NCBI GenBank assembly: GCA_965226435.1
Contig: CBDDCY010000006.1
Coordinates: 252,183 to 316,182 of the forward strand
Length of the DNA stretch: 64,000 bases
From: UBA6623 sp965226435
Lineage (GTDB): Bacteria > Acidobacteriota > Terriglobia > Bryobacterales > UBA6623
Direction: 5' to 3'
Part shown: positions 16,411-27,013 of the stretch, in pieces
How the letters are laid out: each line of letters begins with the position of its first letter
Position numbering within the stretch: the first letter of the stretch is position 1
Program-made: the position numbers and the translations under genes
The notes under the pieces: model-generated
Told to the model about the DNA's origin: nothing
Databases searched by the model: none
The model's input: the letters and a program-made list of their open reading frames with translations, nothing else

Positions 16411-18711
16411 ATGAAGCCGCTGTTGATTCTCGTCTTGGCATGGTTCGCGGTTGGGCCGAACAGCGTTGCGGCTCAAACAGGTCTTGGGACGCCCTCAAGC
16501 GCGCTTGAACAGCCCGAGTCCGTCGAAGGTCTTCTCGAAAAAGCCGAGCAGGGCGACGCGCAATCGCAATACGAGCTGGCCGTTCATTACGCGAGCCGCG
16601 GATCGGGACAACTGGCGGCCAACGAGGCCGTGTATTGGCTTCGCCGAGCGGCCGAGCAAGGTCATGGCGAGGCGCAATCCGATCTCGGCCTGCTCTATCA
16701 CCGCGGCCTCGGAGTTCCGCCGGACCCAGCCGAGGCAGCCAAATGGCTGCGCCGCGCCGCCGAACAAGGGCACGCGCATTCCCAGGCTGATCTCGGCCGG
16801 CTTTACTACTTAGGCGCCGGCGTTGCGCGGGACTTCGCCCAAGCAGCGGAGTGGTACCGCAAGGCAGCCGAGCAGGGACTTGCGGAAGCGCAATACAACT
16901 TGGCGGACCTTTACGTAGCCGGGGAAGGCGTTTCCCAGGACCTGTCCCAATCCGTGAAGTGGTACCGCGAGGCGGCCGGCCGCGGACTCGCGGAAGCGCA
17001 ATACGCCCTGGCTGTGGCGTTGGTGCGGGGCGAGGGTGTGCGCAAGAACTTGGCGGAGGCTGTGCGCTGGGCTCGCGGAGCCGCCGTGGAGGGCCACGCG
17101 CCGGCCCAATTGCTGCTGGCGAGGCAATACGAGAAAGGCCTGGGCGTGAAGCGGGATGTCGGTCGCGCCCTCCGATGGTACCGATTCGGAGCCGAACAGG
17201 GGCTGGTGGAAGCCCAGCGTTCCTTGGGCGCTTTCCACGCCGAGGGGAGGGGAGGAACCGTCGATCCGATCGAGGGGCGGATGTGGCTGGTCATCGCCGG
17301 CCTGAACGCGCCGGAGGGAAGACGCGAAGTGATTGCCCGGCAGCGCGATGCAACCGCGAGGGGGATGACCGCCGAGCAAATCGCCGAGACAGAACGTTTG
17401 GCGAGGCAGTGGAAGCGTAAGACCTGGGCCGAACTGAAAGCCGGGAGTCCCGGGGAGCTGATTCCGGGAGGGCGATTTACAAATCTAACGGGCTTTTTCG
17501 GCACGGCGGGCCGGAACATTTCCGCCGCCGAACTTGAGTACGACCGCTACTGGAGGCCGCATATCGAGAAGAGCCGGCAGGCCGTCCTCGAAGCGGCGGA
17601 ACTCGTGGGGGAAGCCGGAACCGCGCTGGTCTTAGGCGCCGGCAAGTGCCGGGAGATCCCCCTGGAAGGTCTGGCTCGCAAGTTCGATCGAGTGGTGCTC
17701 GTGGATCTGGACGGTCCCAGTATGCGCGCAGCGGTTGCGACGCTTTCCGAGGAGTTGCAGGCAAAGATTGAAGTCCGCGTCTCCGATGTAACGTCGTTCG
17801 CGCAGCCGCTGATGGAAGCCACGAGCCGTATCGTGGAGGAGGCTCAAAGCGCCGACGAAGCGTTCTTAGAACTCGGGACGTTGTATCGCGAAATGGATTC
17901 GCCGCGGCGATATCCGGAGCTACCGCGAGCCGACCTGGTCGTCTCGTCGCTGGTATTGTCCGAGCTGGCCCGTTACCCGAGGACGTACACCGCTCAGCTC
18001 GTGAAGGAAAAGTTCGACGCGGATCTTTCGGAATGGAGTGGTTACGGGAAGTTGTGGCGAAATCTCCAGACCTTCGCGTCGAGGGATCATGCGGAATTAC
18101 TCGGGCGCTTCACGCGACCCGGAGGCGCCGTCTATTTCGCCGATACGGTCGCCCGAGGACCTGACCTTAGCAAGGTGGACCGCGAGGAGAGACGCGCGGC
18201 TCTGAATGCGGTCGCGGGCCGCTTTGCTCGGATAGGCCTTTTCAAAGAGCTCCAAGCGCGTTCGGAAAGTTGGAGCCTTTTCCGTGAGGTCTTTCGAAAG
18301 ATCGAGTTCGGCAAAGCGGACGCGGGGGCTTCCATAAGAAGGCCGAAGCCGGAACGTTTTGAAGAACTTGTCTCCGATATCGAAGCATCGCCGGGTTCAC
18401 CGCGCGATGGGGTCGACATTGCGGCCGAGGCGGCAACTCGGCTTTTATGCCAAGGTCACTTGCCCGTTAAGACGGAGATCGCCGCCTACGAAGCAATACT
18501 CGAAGCTTACCGCGAGGCGGCCCCCGGATCCCTGGAGCCGCTTCTCGATTGGGACGCCTTCTTCGGCGCCATCGAAGGAAACGGGCTGGAACCCGTGGGC
18601 GACACCGAGAGCTGGTGGTGGCTCGAGTACGCCTGCTCGATTCCGCGCAAAGCAGGCGGCTTTTCGGTCCGCGGTCGGGTTTTGCGAAAACGGGTAACCG
18701 GCAAGGATTAA
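16411..18711 (+). CDS. secreted Sel1-repeat protein fused to a SAM-methyltransferase-like domain
   Basis: A 766-residue protein. Residues 1-21 are a signal peptide (MKPLLILVLAWFAV, cleavage near VAAQ). Residues about 43-330 contain seven or more Sel1 (TPR-like) repeats, recognisable as AEAAKWLRRAAEQGHA and similar, which usually bind protein partners. From about residue 400 a Rossmann-like segment LVLGAGKCREIPL followed by VVLVDLDG resembles the SAM-binding site of class I methyltransferases. The domain then continues some 330 residues to the end. A SAM-binding domain behind a signal peptide is odd, because SAM is cytoplasmic. Either the domain binds something else or the signal acts as an anchor. 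No operon partner is evident. Confidence 0.75.
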   Translation: MKPLLILVLAWFAVGPNSVAAQTGLGTPSSALEQPESVEGLLEKAEQGDAQSQYELAVHYASRGSGQLAANEAVYWLRRAAEQGHGEAQSDLGLLYHRGLGVPPDPAEAAKWLRRAAEQGHAHSQADLGRLYYLGAGVARDFAQAAEWYRKAAEQGLAEAQYNLADLYVAGEGVSQDLSQSVKWYREAAGRGLAEAQYALAVALVRGEGVRKNLAEAVRWARGAAVEGHAPAQLLLARQYEKGLGVKRDVGRALRWYRFGAEQGLVEAQRSLGAFHAEGRGGTVDPIEGRMWLVIAGLNAPEGRREVIARQRDATARGMTAEQIAETERLARQWKRKTWAELKAGSPGELIPGGRFTNLTGFFGTAGRNISAAELEYDRYWRPHIEKSRQAVLEAAELVGEAGTALVLGAGKCREIPLEGLARKFDRVVLVDLDGPSMRAAVATLSEELQAKIEVRVSDVTSFAQPLMEATSRIVEEAQSADEAFLELGTLYREMDSPRRYPELPRADLVVSSLVLSELARYPRTYTAQLVKEKFDADLSEWSGYGKLWRNLQTFASRDHAELLGRFTRPGGAVYFADTVARGPDLSKVDREERRAALNAVAGRFARIGLFKELQARSESWSLFREVFRKIEFGKADAGASIRRPKPERFEELVSDIEASPGSPRDGVDIAAEAATRLLCQGHLPVKTEIAAYEAILEAYREAAPGSLEPLLDWDAFFGAIEGNGLEPVGDTESWWWLEYACSIPRKAGGFSVRGRVLRKRVTGKD

Positions 18712-18720
18712 CGCGAGAAG

Positions 18721-18972
18721 AATGCTCTGTTCCACGATTCCGCCGGCGTTGCGCGAGATGGGACGCTGGTCTATCTCGACCGCGTCGGCTCGGTCGAAGG
18801 ACAACTGGTCTGGCGAGATCGCGGCGGCAAGAGACTGGGACCGATCGGCCGGCCACAAGCCGGTGCCATAAGATTCCCCGCTTTATCTCCTGACGGGAGC
18901 CGGGTGGCCGCGCAGGACAACAGTTCGGGCGACCTTGACATCGAGGAGTTCCGCGACCGCGAGCAGGACTAA
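18721..18972 (+). pseudogene. remnant of a TolB-like propeller (kinase-type) gene
   Basis: This is an open stretch without a start codon. It reads like the middle of a propeller (LVYLDRVGSVEGQLVWRDRG, then FPALSPDGSRVAA) joined directly to the extreme C-terminus EEFRDREQD. The same C-terminal string ends the fragment at 22175-23089. The blade in between has been deleted. It lies just after the Sel1 gene and before a fragment of a DUF1592 gene (19216), mirroring the order of the intact genes downstream. It is therefore a decayed copy from a tandem duplication. Confidence 0.75.
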
Positions 18973-19215
18973 TACGGCATTGCAGTTGGGGCGTTTCGCG
19001 AGACCACGAAAGAAGGGACGAGTTGCCGTTCGCACTCCAAATCTCGCCGGACCGGATCAACCTGAAACGGTTAGGATATGAAGAGATGTCTTCCGTCGGC
19101 CTTTTGTGGTGGGCCTGGTAGGACGATTCCCTTTCTCTAGATTTCGGTGGCGACAAGAACGTAGTGAGCTAACTCGGGAGGCCTGGAAGTCTCTCTCGCC
19201 CAGGAAAGGCAGTCC

Positions 19216-19362
19216 GTGCTGAACTATCGGAAACCGCGGGTTCGTACTTGTCTGGCGAGTTTGCTCGCCGCCGGCGGTCTTCTGTACCGATTGGAGGCGC
19301 GGCAGCCGGCATCGGCGGAGGGATTGCGGGAAATCAGGTTCGCCCGAGTATCTGAAACCTGA
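19216..19362 (+). pseudogene. 5' fragment of a DUF1592-type gene
   Basis: From GTG 19216 it reads MLNYRKPRVRTCLASLLAAG and onward, closely matching the first 30 residues of the intact gene at 23305, then diverges and stops at 19362. The upstream flank is also shared: AAGAACGTAGT precedes the start by a similar distance in both copies. It contains only the signal peptide region and no CxxCH. The remaining sequence from 18973 to 19490 shows no gene. Confidence 0.75.
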
Positions 19363-19490
19363 ATGCGCTGACCGCCTTCCAACGGACCTGGGAACTAAGC
19401 CTACCCAGCGTCCTGGGCGAAAAGAATCTGTTCGTTTGTGACATCGATTGTTCTCATTAGTAATACCGGCAGCGCTAAAATGGACCCATC

Positions 19491-22120
19491 TTGATCGGCC
19501 AAACCATCAGCCACTACAAGATCACCAAAAAACTCGGTGAAGGCGGGATGGGTGTCGTCTACAAGGCGCAGGACACGAAACTCAGCCGCCCGGTCGCGCT
19601 GAAGTTCCTGCGATCTGAAGCCACGGAAGATGCCGACGCCAAAGCGCGATTTCTTCGCGAGGCGCAGGCGGCAGCGGCCCTCGACCACGAGAATGTCTGC
19701 ACAGTTTATGAAATTGATGAGGCCGACGGCCAAACCTTCCTCTCCATGGCCTATCTGGAGGGCGAAACCGTACGGGAGAAGACCAAGACCCGCCCGTTGA
19801 AGATCGAAGAAGCTCTTGACATCGCGATTCAGACGGCATTGGGTTTGCAAGCCGCCCACGAAAAAGAAATCGTTCATCGCGACATCAAGAGCGCCAATCT
19901 CATTGTCACCCCGAGGGGCCAAGTCAAGATCATGGACTTCGGGTTGGCGCAGCTCGCCGAGCAATCGAGGTTGACCAAGACGGCGATGATTCTGGGCACC
20001 CCGGCCTACATGTCTCCCGAGCAGGCTCGGCGCGAGCCGACCAATCGGCGGACCGACATCTGGTCGTTGGGGGTCGTGATCTACGAGATGGTGACAGGCA
20101 AGCTGCCGTTCGAGGGCGAGCGAGAGGATGCCGTGGCGTACGCGGTTGTCCACCACGAGCCTGAGCCCATCACCGCTCTCCGAGTGGGTGTGCCGGTCGA
20201 TTTGGACCGTGTCGTCGCGAAGGCGATGGCCAAGGATCCCAACGAGCGGTACCAGCACATCGACGAGATACTGGTTGATCTACGGGGTCTCCGAAAAGAG
20301 GTGCAGACCGAGACCGCGTCCGTCACCCGTCCGGCCCCCGCCCGCACGCCGCAATCCCAACACACCCCTTGGCTGTTCGCCAGCGCCGCAGTGCTGGTCG
20401 CGTTGGCCGTGACGGCCGGAGCCTTTCTGGGTCTCTTCGAGTCCGAACGGCCGGTGACGCAAGAGCCCTTGCAGGCTGTCCCTTTTACTGCCTACCCCGG
20501 CGAGGAAATCGACCCCGATTTTTCTCCCGACGGCGAGCAGGTGGTGTTTTCCTGGAATGGCGAGAAGCAGGACAACCCGGACATCTACGTCAAGCGACTC
20601 AGATCCGATCCGCCTGTGCGACTCACGAGCCATCCGGCGCCGGATTATTCCCCGGCCTGGTCCCCGGACGGACGCTGGATAGCTTTCCAGCGGTGGGACG
20701 ACCTTCAGGGTTCCGTACTGCTCATTCCGTCGATTGGGGGCCCCGAACGAAAGATGGCTGACCTCGAGGGTGAACGCGGCAGCGTAAGCGATAGGATGGC
20801 TTGGTTGCCCGACAGCGCAGGTTTGATCGTTGCGCACGGCCATCCCGGGTCCATATTCCTGGTATCGATCGAAACGGGTGAACGCCGGGAACTGATCGCC
20901 GGCCGTGATTTCGGAGGTACGGGCAGCAACCTGGTGCTATCGCCCGCCGGACAAACTCTTGTCTTCACAGACAGCCGGCGGCTTCACCTTCTCGATCTTG
21001 GCGCTGACTTCGAGCCAATCGCACCGCCCCGGCCGGTAGGAGACACAGGCTTGCGCCTGGCGTTCCCGGTGGCTTGGTCTCCCGACGGGAGCGATCTTAT
21101 CGTAGAAAGCTTTCCGTCCTTCAAGAGCGAACTCGTCCGTTTGCCTCTTGCGGAGCCCAACCGGGTCCGGTCCCTCACTTTCGCCGGACCGGGGAGTAGT
21201 GGGGGATCCGTCTCGGCCCGCACGAACCGTCTGGTATTCAGCAAGAGACATCATGATTGGAATCTCGCGGTGCTGCGCAGAAGCGGCGTGGAGCCGGGTG
21301 TTTGGCAGTTCGGGTCGTTTCCGTCCACGACTCGACTTGAAGGCGGGCCGCGATTCTCACCCGACGGCAAGCAGCTTGTTTTCGAATCGGACCGTAGCGG
21401 CACCTTCGGAATCTGGATCAGTGAGCGGATGGAAGCGACGCGCGGGAGCTTTGGGTGGTAGACGGAGTCCAATCCGGGATGCCCCATTGGTCGCCCGACG
21501 GCCGACGGGTAGTTTTTGACAGCCTTGCGGAAAGCGAAGGAAGCGATTTCGGCATCGAAGTGATTCACAGCTCCGGCGGATCCCCTTTGCCTGTGACGGA
21601 CGACCCCGCCTATGAACAAATGCCCAGTTGGTCCGCCGACGGCAACCGGATCTATTTCATCTCAAATCGCACCGGGCGGTTCGAGGTCTATTGGATACCC
21701 GCCACCGGAGGCGAGGCGGAGCAAATCACCGAGGGTGGAGGGGGCGTTCCATTCGAGTCCCCGGACGGGAGATTCGTGTATTTCCTCGAGGGCGGGCTCA
21801 CGTTCACAGGTTCCTCACCCCTGTGGAGAATACCGACAGCGGGCGGCGAAAAAAGTTTGGTTCTGGAGAAAGTCTGGGCGCGCAATTATGCGCTGAGCCG
21901 GAGTGGAATCTACTTCATCGAGCCCCCGCGCAAAACGGGAGGCTCCTTTTCGTTCAAGTTCCTTGATTCGGCAAGCGGCGACCTCCGAACCCTCGCTAAG
22001 CTTCCCGCCGGAGAGGCCCCCGGCTTCGGCCTAACCGTTTCTCCCGACGAGCAAACGATTATCTACACCGAGATCCCGGCTTACGGCAGCGACCTGATGC
22101 TGGTCGAGGGCTTCGAGTAG
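19491..22120 (+). pseudogene. membrane Ser/Thr protein kinase with TolB-like propeller, one-base frameshift
   Basis: The first frame (TTG 19491 to 21461) holds a Hanks-type kinase: glycine loop LGEGGMGVVYKA, Lys38, catalytic HRD with Asp131 and DFG at 149-151, all intact. A transmembrane helix follows at about 293-316, then PD40/WD40-like blades with repeated SPDG motifs. The frame breaks near 21426-21428. Adding one G after GAGCGG changes the reading to ERDGSDARELWVVDG and continues unbroken to 22120, about 876 residues in all, the usual size. The kinase faces the cytoplasm and the propeller probably the periplasm. The lost base may be a mutation or a sequence error. No ATG start is available in frame. 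Confidence 0.82.
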
Positions 22121-22174
22121 GGCAGCACACATCTCTACGACCCGCCGTAGGTAAAAAAGGTTAACCTCTACTAA

Positions 22175-23089
22175 ACGAACCAGATAGGACCCTTTCGCCG
22201 ATTGCTGTTGGTATATCCGGTTCCAACTCCGAATCCGCCACCTCTCCGTCTAAGTGTGCGGCAGGCGACGATCCATGCCCCATCGCTGTCTCCGGATGGC
22301 CGCCTGGCGGCGCTCTCGGCACTCGAGGGCGCGAATCGAGACATTTGGGTTTGGGATATGGCGCGGGGGGTGAAGACTCGTCTGAGCTCCAGCGCGGGGA
22401 TCGAGTGGCGCACGGTTTGGTCGCCTGACGGAAACCAAGTGGCCTTCTCTTCCCAACGAAGCGGAAGCTGGAACATCTTCCTCCGGCAAATGGACGGGGG
22501 CGGGGAGGAGGAGGCGTTGGTGGCCACTCCGAATCAGGAGTGGGTATCGGATTGGTCTCGAGATGGAAAGTACATACTCTACGAAAACGTTACCGCGGAA
22601 AGCTTGATGGACCTCTGGTATTTGGAGAGCAATGAAGAGGGGGGCACTTGGGAGCCTCAACCGTTCCTGCAAACGCCCGCCAACGAAGGCGTCCCCAGGC
22701 TCTCGCCCAACGGCCGCTACCTTGCCTACATGTCGGATCAGTCGGGCCGCGACGAAATATACGTCGAGCCGTTTCCCGAACGCGGCCGCAGGGTCACCGT
22801 GTCGGACAATGGGGGCCAAGCGCCGCGCTGGAGCCGGGACGGCAAGGAGCTGTTCTACGTGGAGGGGAGTACTCTGGTCGCGGTTTCGGTCTCGGCCGGG
22901 GCGACTTTTTCGGTAGCCACGCCGCAACGCCTGTTTGAGCACCAGAGTTTGGCGGCATCTTTTTATAGCGACTACGACGTCTCGCCCGACGGCCGGCGGT
23001 TTCTGATCGCCGAGCGGGTGGGCGGGGTCGCGGAGCCCCAAATCCGGGTGGTCCAAAACTGGTATGAGGAGTTCAGAGACCGCGAGTAG
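22175..23089 (+). pseudogene. C-terminal propeller half of a second kinase/TolB-like gene
   Basis: The open frame of 304 codons begins right after a stop and lacks a convincing start codon (first TTG 22202). It encodes propeller blades with LSPDGRLAA, WSPDGNQVAF, LSPNGRYLAY and VSPDGRRFLI and ends NWYEEFRDRE, the standard end of such proteins. The kinase domain and the first blades are missing. The sequence differs enough from the preceding gene to be a separate paralogue. It could be expressed as a lone propeller, but the missing start argues for a truncated relic of the same tandem array as 18721-18972. Confidence 0.72.
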
Positions 23090-23304
23090 GACTAAGCCAC
23101 TCAAAACGAGCCACAAAGCGCCCGTTCGCCGATTCCTGTCGCAAAATCTCGATCGCATGAGTGATCGTACGCCCGAATGTGCTCACGGCCTTCCGACGAA
23201 CCCAGCACCCAAGCCGGCCATCATGGACAATCAGCGGCCGGCGATAAGAACGTAGTAAGCTACTCTGTAGATTCGCAAACGTCTCTTCACCGGGAAAGCC
23301 GCCC

Positions 23305-25656
23305 GTGCTGAACTATCGGAAACTTCGGGGCCCCGCAGGCTTGGCGAGTTTGCTCGCCGCCGGCGGTCTTCTGTACCCATTAGAGGCGCAGCCGCCGCCG
23401 GCCCCACACCAGCCCCTCGTCGATCAATACTGCGCCTCGTGCCACAACGACAATCTGAAAACGGCCGAGCTCGCGCTTGACACGGCAAGCGCCCGCCCCG
23501 TGGCGGAGAACTCGGAGATCTGGGAGAACGTGGTGCGGAAACTGCGCGCTCGCCAGATGCCCCCGGTGGGAAATCCGCGCCCCGATGAGGCAACCTACGA
23601 AGCCGCGGTGTCTTCCCTATCGGCCTCGCTCGATAGGGCGGCCGCGGCCCAACCCAACCCCGGCCGCACCGACACCCTCCGGCGGCTCACGCGAACGGAA
23701 TATCGCAACGCCGTCCGCGACCTTCTGGCTCTTGACATGGACCTCTCCTCCTTGCTGCCGCGAGATGAGTCCAGTCAGGGCTTTGACAACATCACGGTGA
23801 CGGAACTTTCCCCGGCGTTGCTGGAAGCGTATGTGTCGGCGGCGGACAAGATCAGTCGCCTGGCCGTCGGCCGGCCGGTTTCCTCTCTCGTTGTCGAGAC
23901 CGTCAAGATGAGGCCCGAGGTCACGCAAGAGTGGCCGGTGGAAGGGCTTCCGGCCGGTACGCGCGGCGGAACATTGTTTCCCTACACCTTTCCGGTTGAC
24001 GGGGAGTACGAGATCGTCGTCCGGCTGACGCGAGACCGGGACGAACAGGTCGAGGGTTTGCGGGAGCCCCATCAGGTGGAGCTACTGTTGGACAGGGAGC
24101 GGGTCGGCTTGTTTGAGGTCGCGCCCCCGCGGCACGTCGGAGATCACTCCGCCGTCGACAAACACCTCAAAACCCGCATACCCGTCAAGGCCGGCCCCCG
24201 TCGGCTTGGCGTGACTTTTCTGAAGCAGCCCTGGGCAGTGCTCGAAACGGACCGTCAGCCGTATCAGGCTCATTTCAATGTGTATCGCCATCCCCGCGTT
24301 CAACCGGCGGTCTATGAGGTTTCGATCAGCGGTCCCTACAACGCGACCGGCCCCGGCGACACGCCCAGCCGCAACCGGATCTTCCTATGCCGGCCCGCGG
24401 ACGCCGGAGAAGAAGAAGACTGCGTCCGACGAATTCTTCGGACCCTGATGCGCCGGGCCTACCGGCGACCGGTAACGGAGCGGGATTTTGAAAGTCCGTT
24501 GGAGTTCTATCGGCGCGCTCGGGCCGCCGAAGGCTTTGAGGGGGGCATTGAAATGGCCCTGTCCTCGATCCTGGTCAGTCCGGAGTTTCTATTCCGCGTG
24601 GAACGAGACCCCGCCGGGATTTCACCGAATACAGCGTACCCGATCAGTGATCTGGAGTTGGCGTCCCGCCTGTCCTTTTTCCTTTGGAGCAGCATTCCGG
24701 ACGATGAGCTACTTGATATCGCGATTCAGGGCGACTTGAGAAAACCGGAAGTATTGGAACGGCAGGTGAAGCGAATGCTGGCGGACCGGCGTTCCCACAC
24801 CTTGCTGACGAACTTTGCCTCCCAATGGCTGCACTTACGCAATCTCGAGTCGGTTTCTCCCAACATGCGCTTATTCCCGAGCTTTGACGACAACTTGCGG
24901 CAAGCGATGCGCCGCGAAACGGAACTGTTGCTCGAAAGCGTGATCAGGGAAGATCGAAGCGTCCTTGACCTGCTCGCCTCCGACTACACGTTTCTCAATG
25001 AACGCCTCGCCAAGCACTACCGAATACCGCACGTCTACGGAAGCTGGTTTCGGCGGGTAAAGCTTGACGACGACAGCGGCCGCGGCGGACTGCTTCGCCA
25101 CGGCAGCATTCTGACCGTGACCTCCTACAACACCCGGACCTCCCCCGTAATACGAGGCCATTGGGTGCTGGAGAATCTGTTGGGCGTGCCGCCGCCGCCG
25201 GCGCCGGCGGTCGTTCCGGCGCTCGAGGACAAGACGATCGACGGCAGCTTGTCGGTGAGGGAGCGGCTGATCGAGCACCGCTCCAATCCCGCTTGCTCGG
25301 GCTGCCACAGTCTAATGGACCCGCTGGGTTTTGCGCTGGAGAGCTATGACGCCGTGGGCCGGCGGCGCGAAACCGAAGGGGAACAGCCGATTGACGTTTC
25401 CGGTAATTTTCCCGGCGGCGCCCGATTCGAGGGAGTGTCCGGCCTGGAGAAAGCTCTGCTGGACCGCCCGGACATGTTTGTGGGAACACTGGTCGAAAAG
25501 CTTCTGACATACTCTATGGGTAGAGTAGTCGAGTATTATGATGCGCCGGCGGTTCGTAAAATCCTGCGTGACGCGCGCCCCGAGGATTTTCGTTTTTCTT
25601 CGCTCATTGTTGGAATCGCCGAAAGTAAACCGTTTCAGATGAGGAAATCACTATGA
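23305..25656 (+). CDS. DUF1592-family exported protein with cytochrome c-like motif
   Basis: A 783-residue protein of the DUF1587/DUF1592/DUF1588/DUF1585 group. It starts at GTG 23305 with a signal peptide (SLLAAGGLLYPLEA). A haem-binding CASCH (Cys43, Cys46, His47) starts a planctomycete-type cytochrome c domain. DUF1587 is marked by LRRLTRTEYRNAVRDLL at about 135. The long DUF1592/1588/1585 region follows, with a second CSGCH near residue 670. Its stop overlaps the DUF1552 gene by four bases, so both are co-translated. Such pairs are abundant in Acidobacteriota and Planctomycetes. Their function is uncharacterised, presumably periplasmic and haem-linked. Confidence 0.9.
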   Translation: MLNYRKLRGPAGLASLLAAGGLLYPLEAQPPPAPHQPLVDQYCASCHNDNLKTAELALDTASARPVAENSEIWENVVRKLRARQMPPVGNPRPDEATYEAAVSSLSASLDRAAAAQPNPGRTDTLRRLTRTEYRNAVRDLLALDMDLSSLLPRDESSQGFDNITVTELSPALLEAYVSAADKISRLAVGRPVSSLVVETVKMRPEVTQEWPVEGLPAGTRGGTLFPYTFPVDGEYEIVVRLTRDRDEQVEGLREPHQVELLLDRERVGLFEVAPPRHVGDHSAVDKHLKTRIPVKAGPRRLGVTFLKQPWAVLETDRQPYQAHFNVYRHPRVQPAVYEVSISGPYNATGPGDTPSRNRIFLCRPADAGEEEDCVRRILRTLMRRAYRRPVTERDFESPLEFYRRARAAEGFEGGIEMALSSILVSPEFLFRVERDPAGISPNTAYPISDLELASRLSFFLWSSIPDDELLDIAIQGDLRKPEVLERQVKRMLADRRSHTLLTNFASQWLHLRNLESVSPNMRLFPSFDDNLRQAMRRETELLLESVIREDRSVLDLLASDYTFLNERLAKHYRIPHVYGSWFRRVKLDDDSGRGGLLRHGSILTVTSYNTRTSPVIRGHWVLENLLGVPPPPAPAVVPALEDKTIDGSLSVRERLIEHRSNPACSGCHSLMDPLGFALESYDAVGRRRETEGEQPIDVSGNFPGGARFEGVSGLEKALLDRPDMFVGTLVEKLLTYSMGRVVEYYDAPAVRKILRDARPEDFRFSSLIVGIAESKPFQMRKSL

Positions 25657-26987
25657 TCATCACCAAGAAAGCTCTCCCGCGGCGAACGTTCCTGCGAGGA
25701 GCAGGCGTTACGGTAGCCCTTCCGCTACTGGACGCGATGGTGCCCGCGATGACCGCCTTGGCCGCTACGCCGGCGAGGCCGGTGCGCCGTCTGGGTTACA
25801 TTTTCATTCCGATGGGATCGGATATTTCCCGATGGACTCCTCCAGGCGAGGATACATTGACCGAGCTTTCGCCCATTTTGCGGCCGCTCGAGCGGTCGAA
25901 GGACTACCTCACGGCCGTAACGAACATGCAGCTGAAGAACGCCTACCCGGGTTCCCACGCGACCTCCAACTCCGCTTACCTGAGCTGCGCGAAGGCAAAG
26001 TTGACCGAAAGCACCGATTACCATCTGGGCGTGACCGTCGATCAGATCGCGGCCAAGGAAATCGGCCAGGACACGCCGCTGCCTTCGCTCGAGCTGGGCA
26101 TGGACCTACTCGATATCGTGGGGCAATGCGACGACGGCTATGCCTGCGTTTACCAAAACAATCTCTCCTGGTCGTCACCCACTACTCCTCTTCCCTATGA
26201 GGCGCATCCCCGAAAAGTCTTTGAGCGTTTGTTCGGCGAGGGGGGCAGCGCGGCGGAGCGAAGCAAGACCCTCAAGAAAAAGGCCAGTTTGCTGGATCGA
26301 GTGAAAAGCGATATTTCCCGACTGCAGCGTGAGTTGGGTTCGGGTGATCGCGGGAAGGTGGACGAGTATCTCGACAGCGTGCGGGAAGTGGAGCGCCGCA
26401 TTCAAATCGCCGAGGCGGGAGTGGCTGAGAATCCGGCGCCGGATCTCGATCGGCCGGTCGGCGTACCGGCTGCTTACGGGGATCATGCCCGCTTGATGTT
26501 CGATTTGCAGGTACTGGCCCTGCAGGCCGACGTCACCAGAGTGATTACGTTCCAACTGGCTCGGGAAACCAGCACGCGGAGCTACAACGAGATCGGAGTT
26601 TCCGAGCCGCACCACCCGTTGACGCACCACGGGAACGATCCCGAGAAGATCGCCAAGATGGCCAAGATCAACGAGTATCACGTGTCGCTGTTCGCCTATC
26701 TTCTCGAAAAGCTCAAGGCCACTCCCGACGGAGACGGCTCTCTGCTGGACCATTCCATGTATATGTACGGCAGCGGCATGGGAAATCCCAACGCCCACGA
26801 CCACACCAACCTTCCGATTCTGGTGGCCGGCGGCGGCGCCGGTAGGTTGAAGGGCGGCCGTCACATCCGCTATGCGGAATCGACGCCGCTGGCGAATCTG
26901 CACCTGACGCTACTCGAGAAGGCGGGTGTCCGTATGGATTCCTTCGCCGACAGTAAGGGAAAGGTCGAGGAACTGCTCTCGATTTAA
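25653..26987 (+). CDS. DUF1552-family Tat-exported protein
   Basis: A 444-residue DUF1552 protein, the regular partner of DUF1592 proteins. Start ATG 25653 overlaps the preceding stop (ATGA). A twin-arginine signal is clear (LPRRTFLRGAGVTVALPLLDAM), so it is probably folded in the cytoplasm, perhaps with a metal, and exported. The body contains YGSGMGNPNAHDHTNLP, with His residues typical of the alkaline-phosphatase-like fold suggested for this family. That fold assignment is from general knowledge and not demonstrated here. An ankyrin protein gene follows after 26 bp. Confidence 0.9.
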   Translation: MIITKKALPRRTFLRGAGVTVALPLLDAMVPAMTALAATPARPVRRLGYIFIPMGSDISRWTPPGEDTLTELSPILRPLERSKDYLTAVTNMQLKNAYPGSHATSNSAYLSCAKAKLTESTDYHLGVTVDQIAAKEIGQDTPLPSLELGMDLLDIVGQCDDGYACVYQNNLSWSSPTTPLPYEAHPRKVFERLFGEGGSAAERSKTLKKKASLLDRVKSDISRLQRELGSGDRGKVDEYLDSVREVERRIQIAEAGVAENPAPDLDRPVGVPAAYGDHARLMFDLQVLALQADVTRVITFQLARETSTRSYNEIGVSEPHHPLTHHGNDPEKIAKMAKINEYHVSLFAYLLEKLKATPDGDGSLLDHSMYMYGSGMGNPNAHDHTNLPILVAGGGAGRLKGGRHIRYAESTPLANLHLTLLEKAGVRMDSFADSKGKVEELLSI

Positions 26988-27013
26988 TTCCCGCGAAGGG
27001 AAGCGAGAACACG

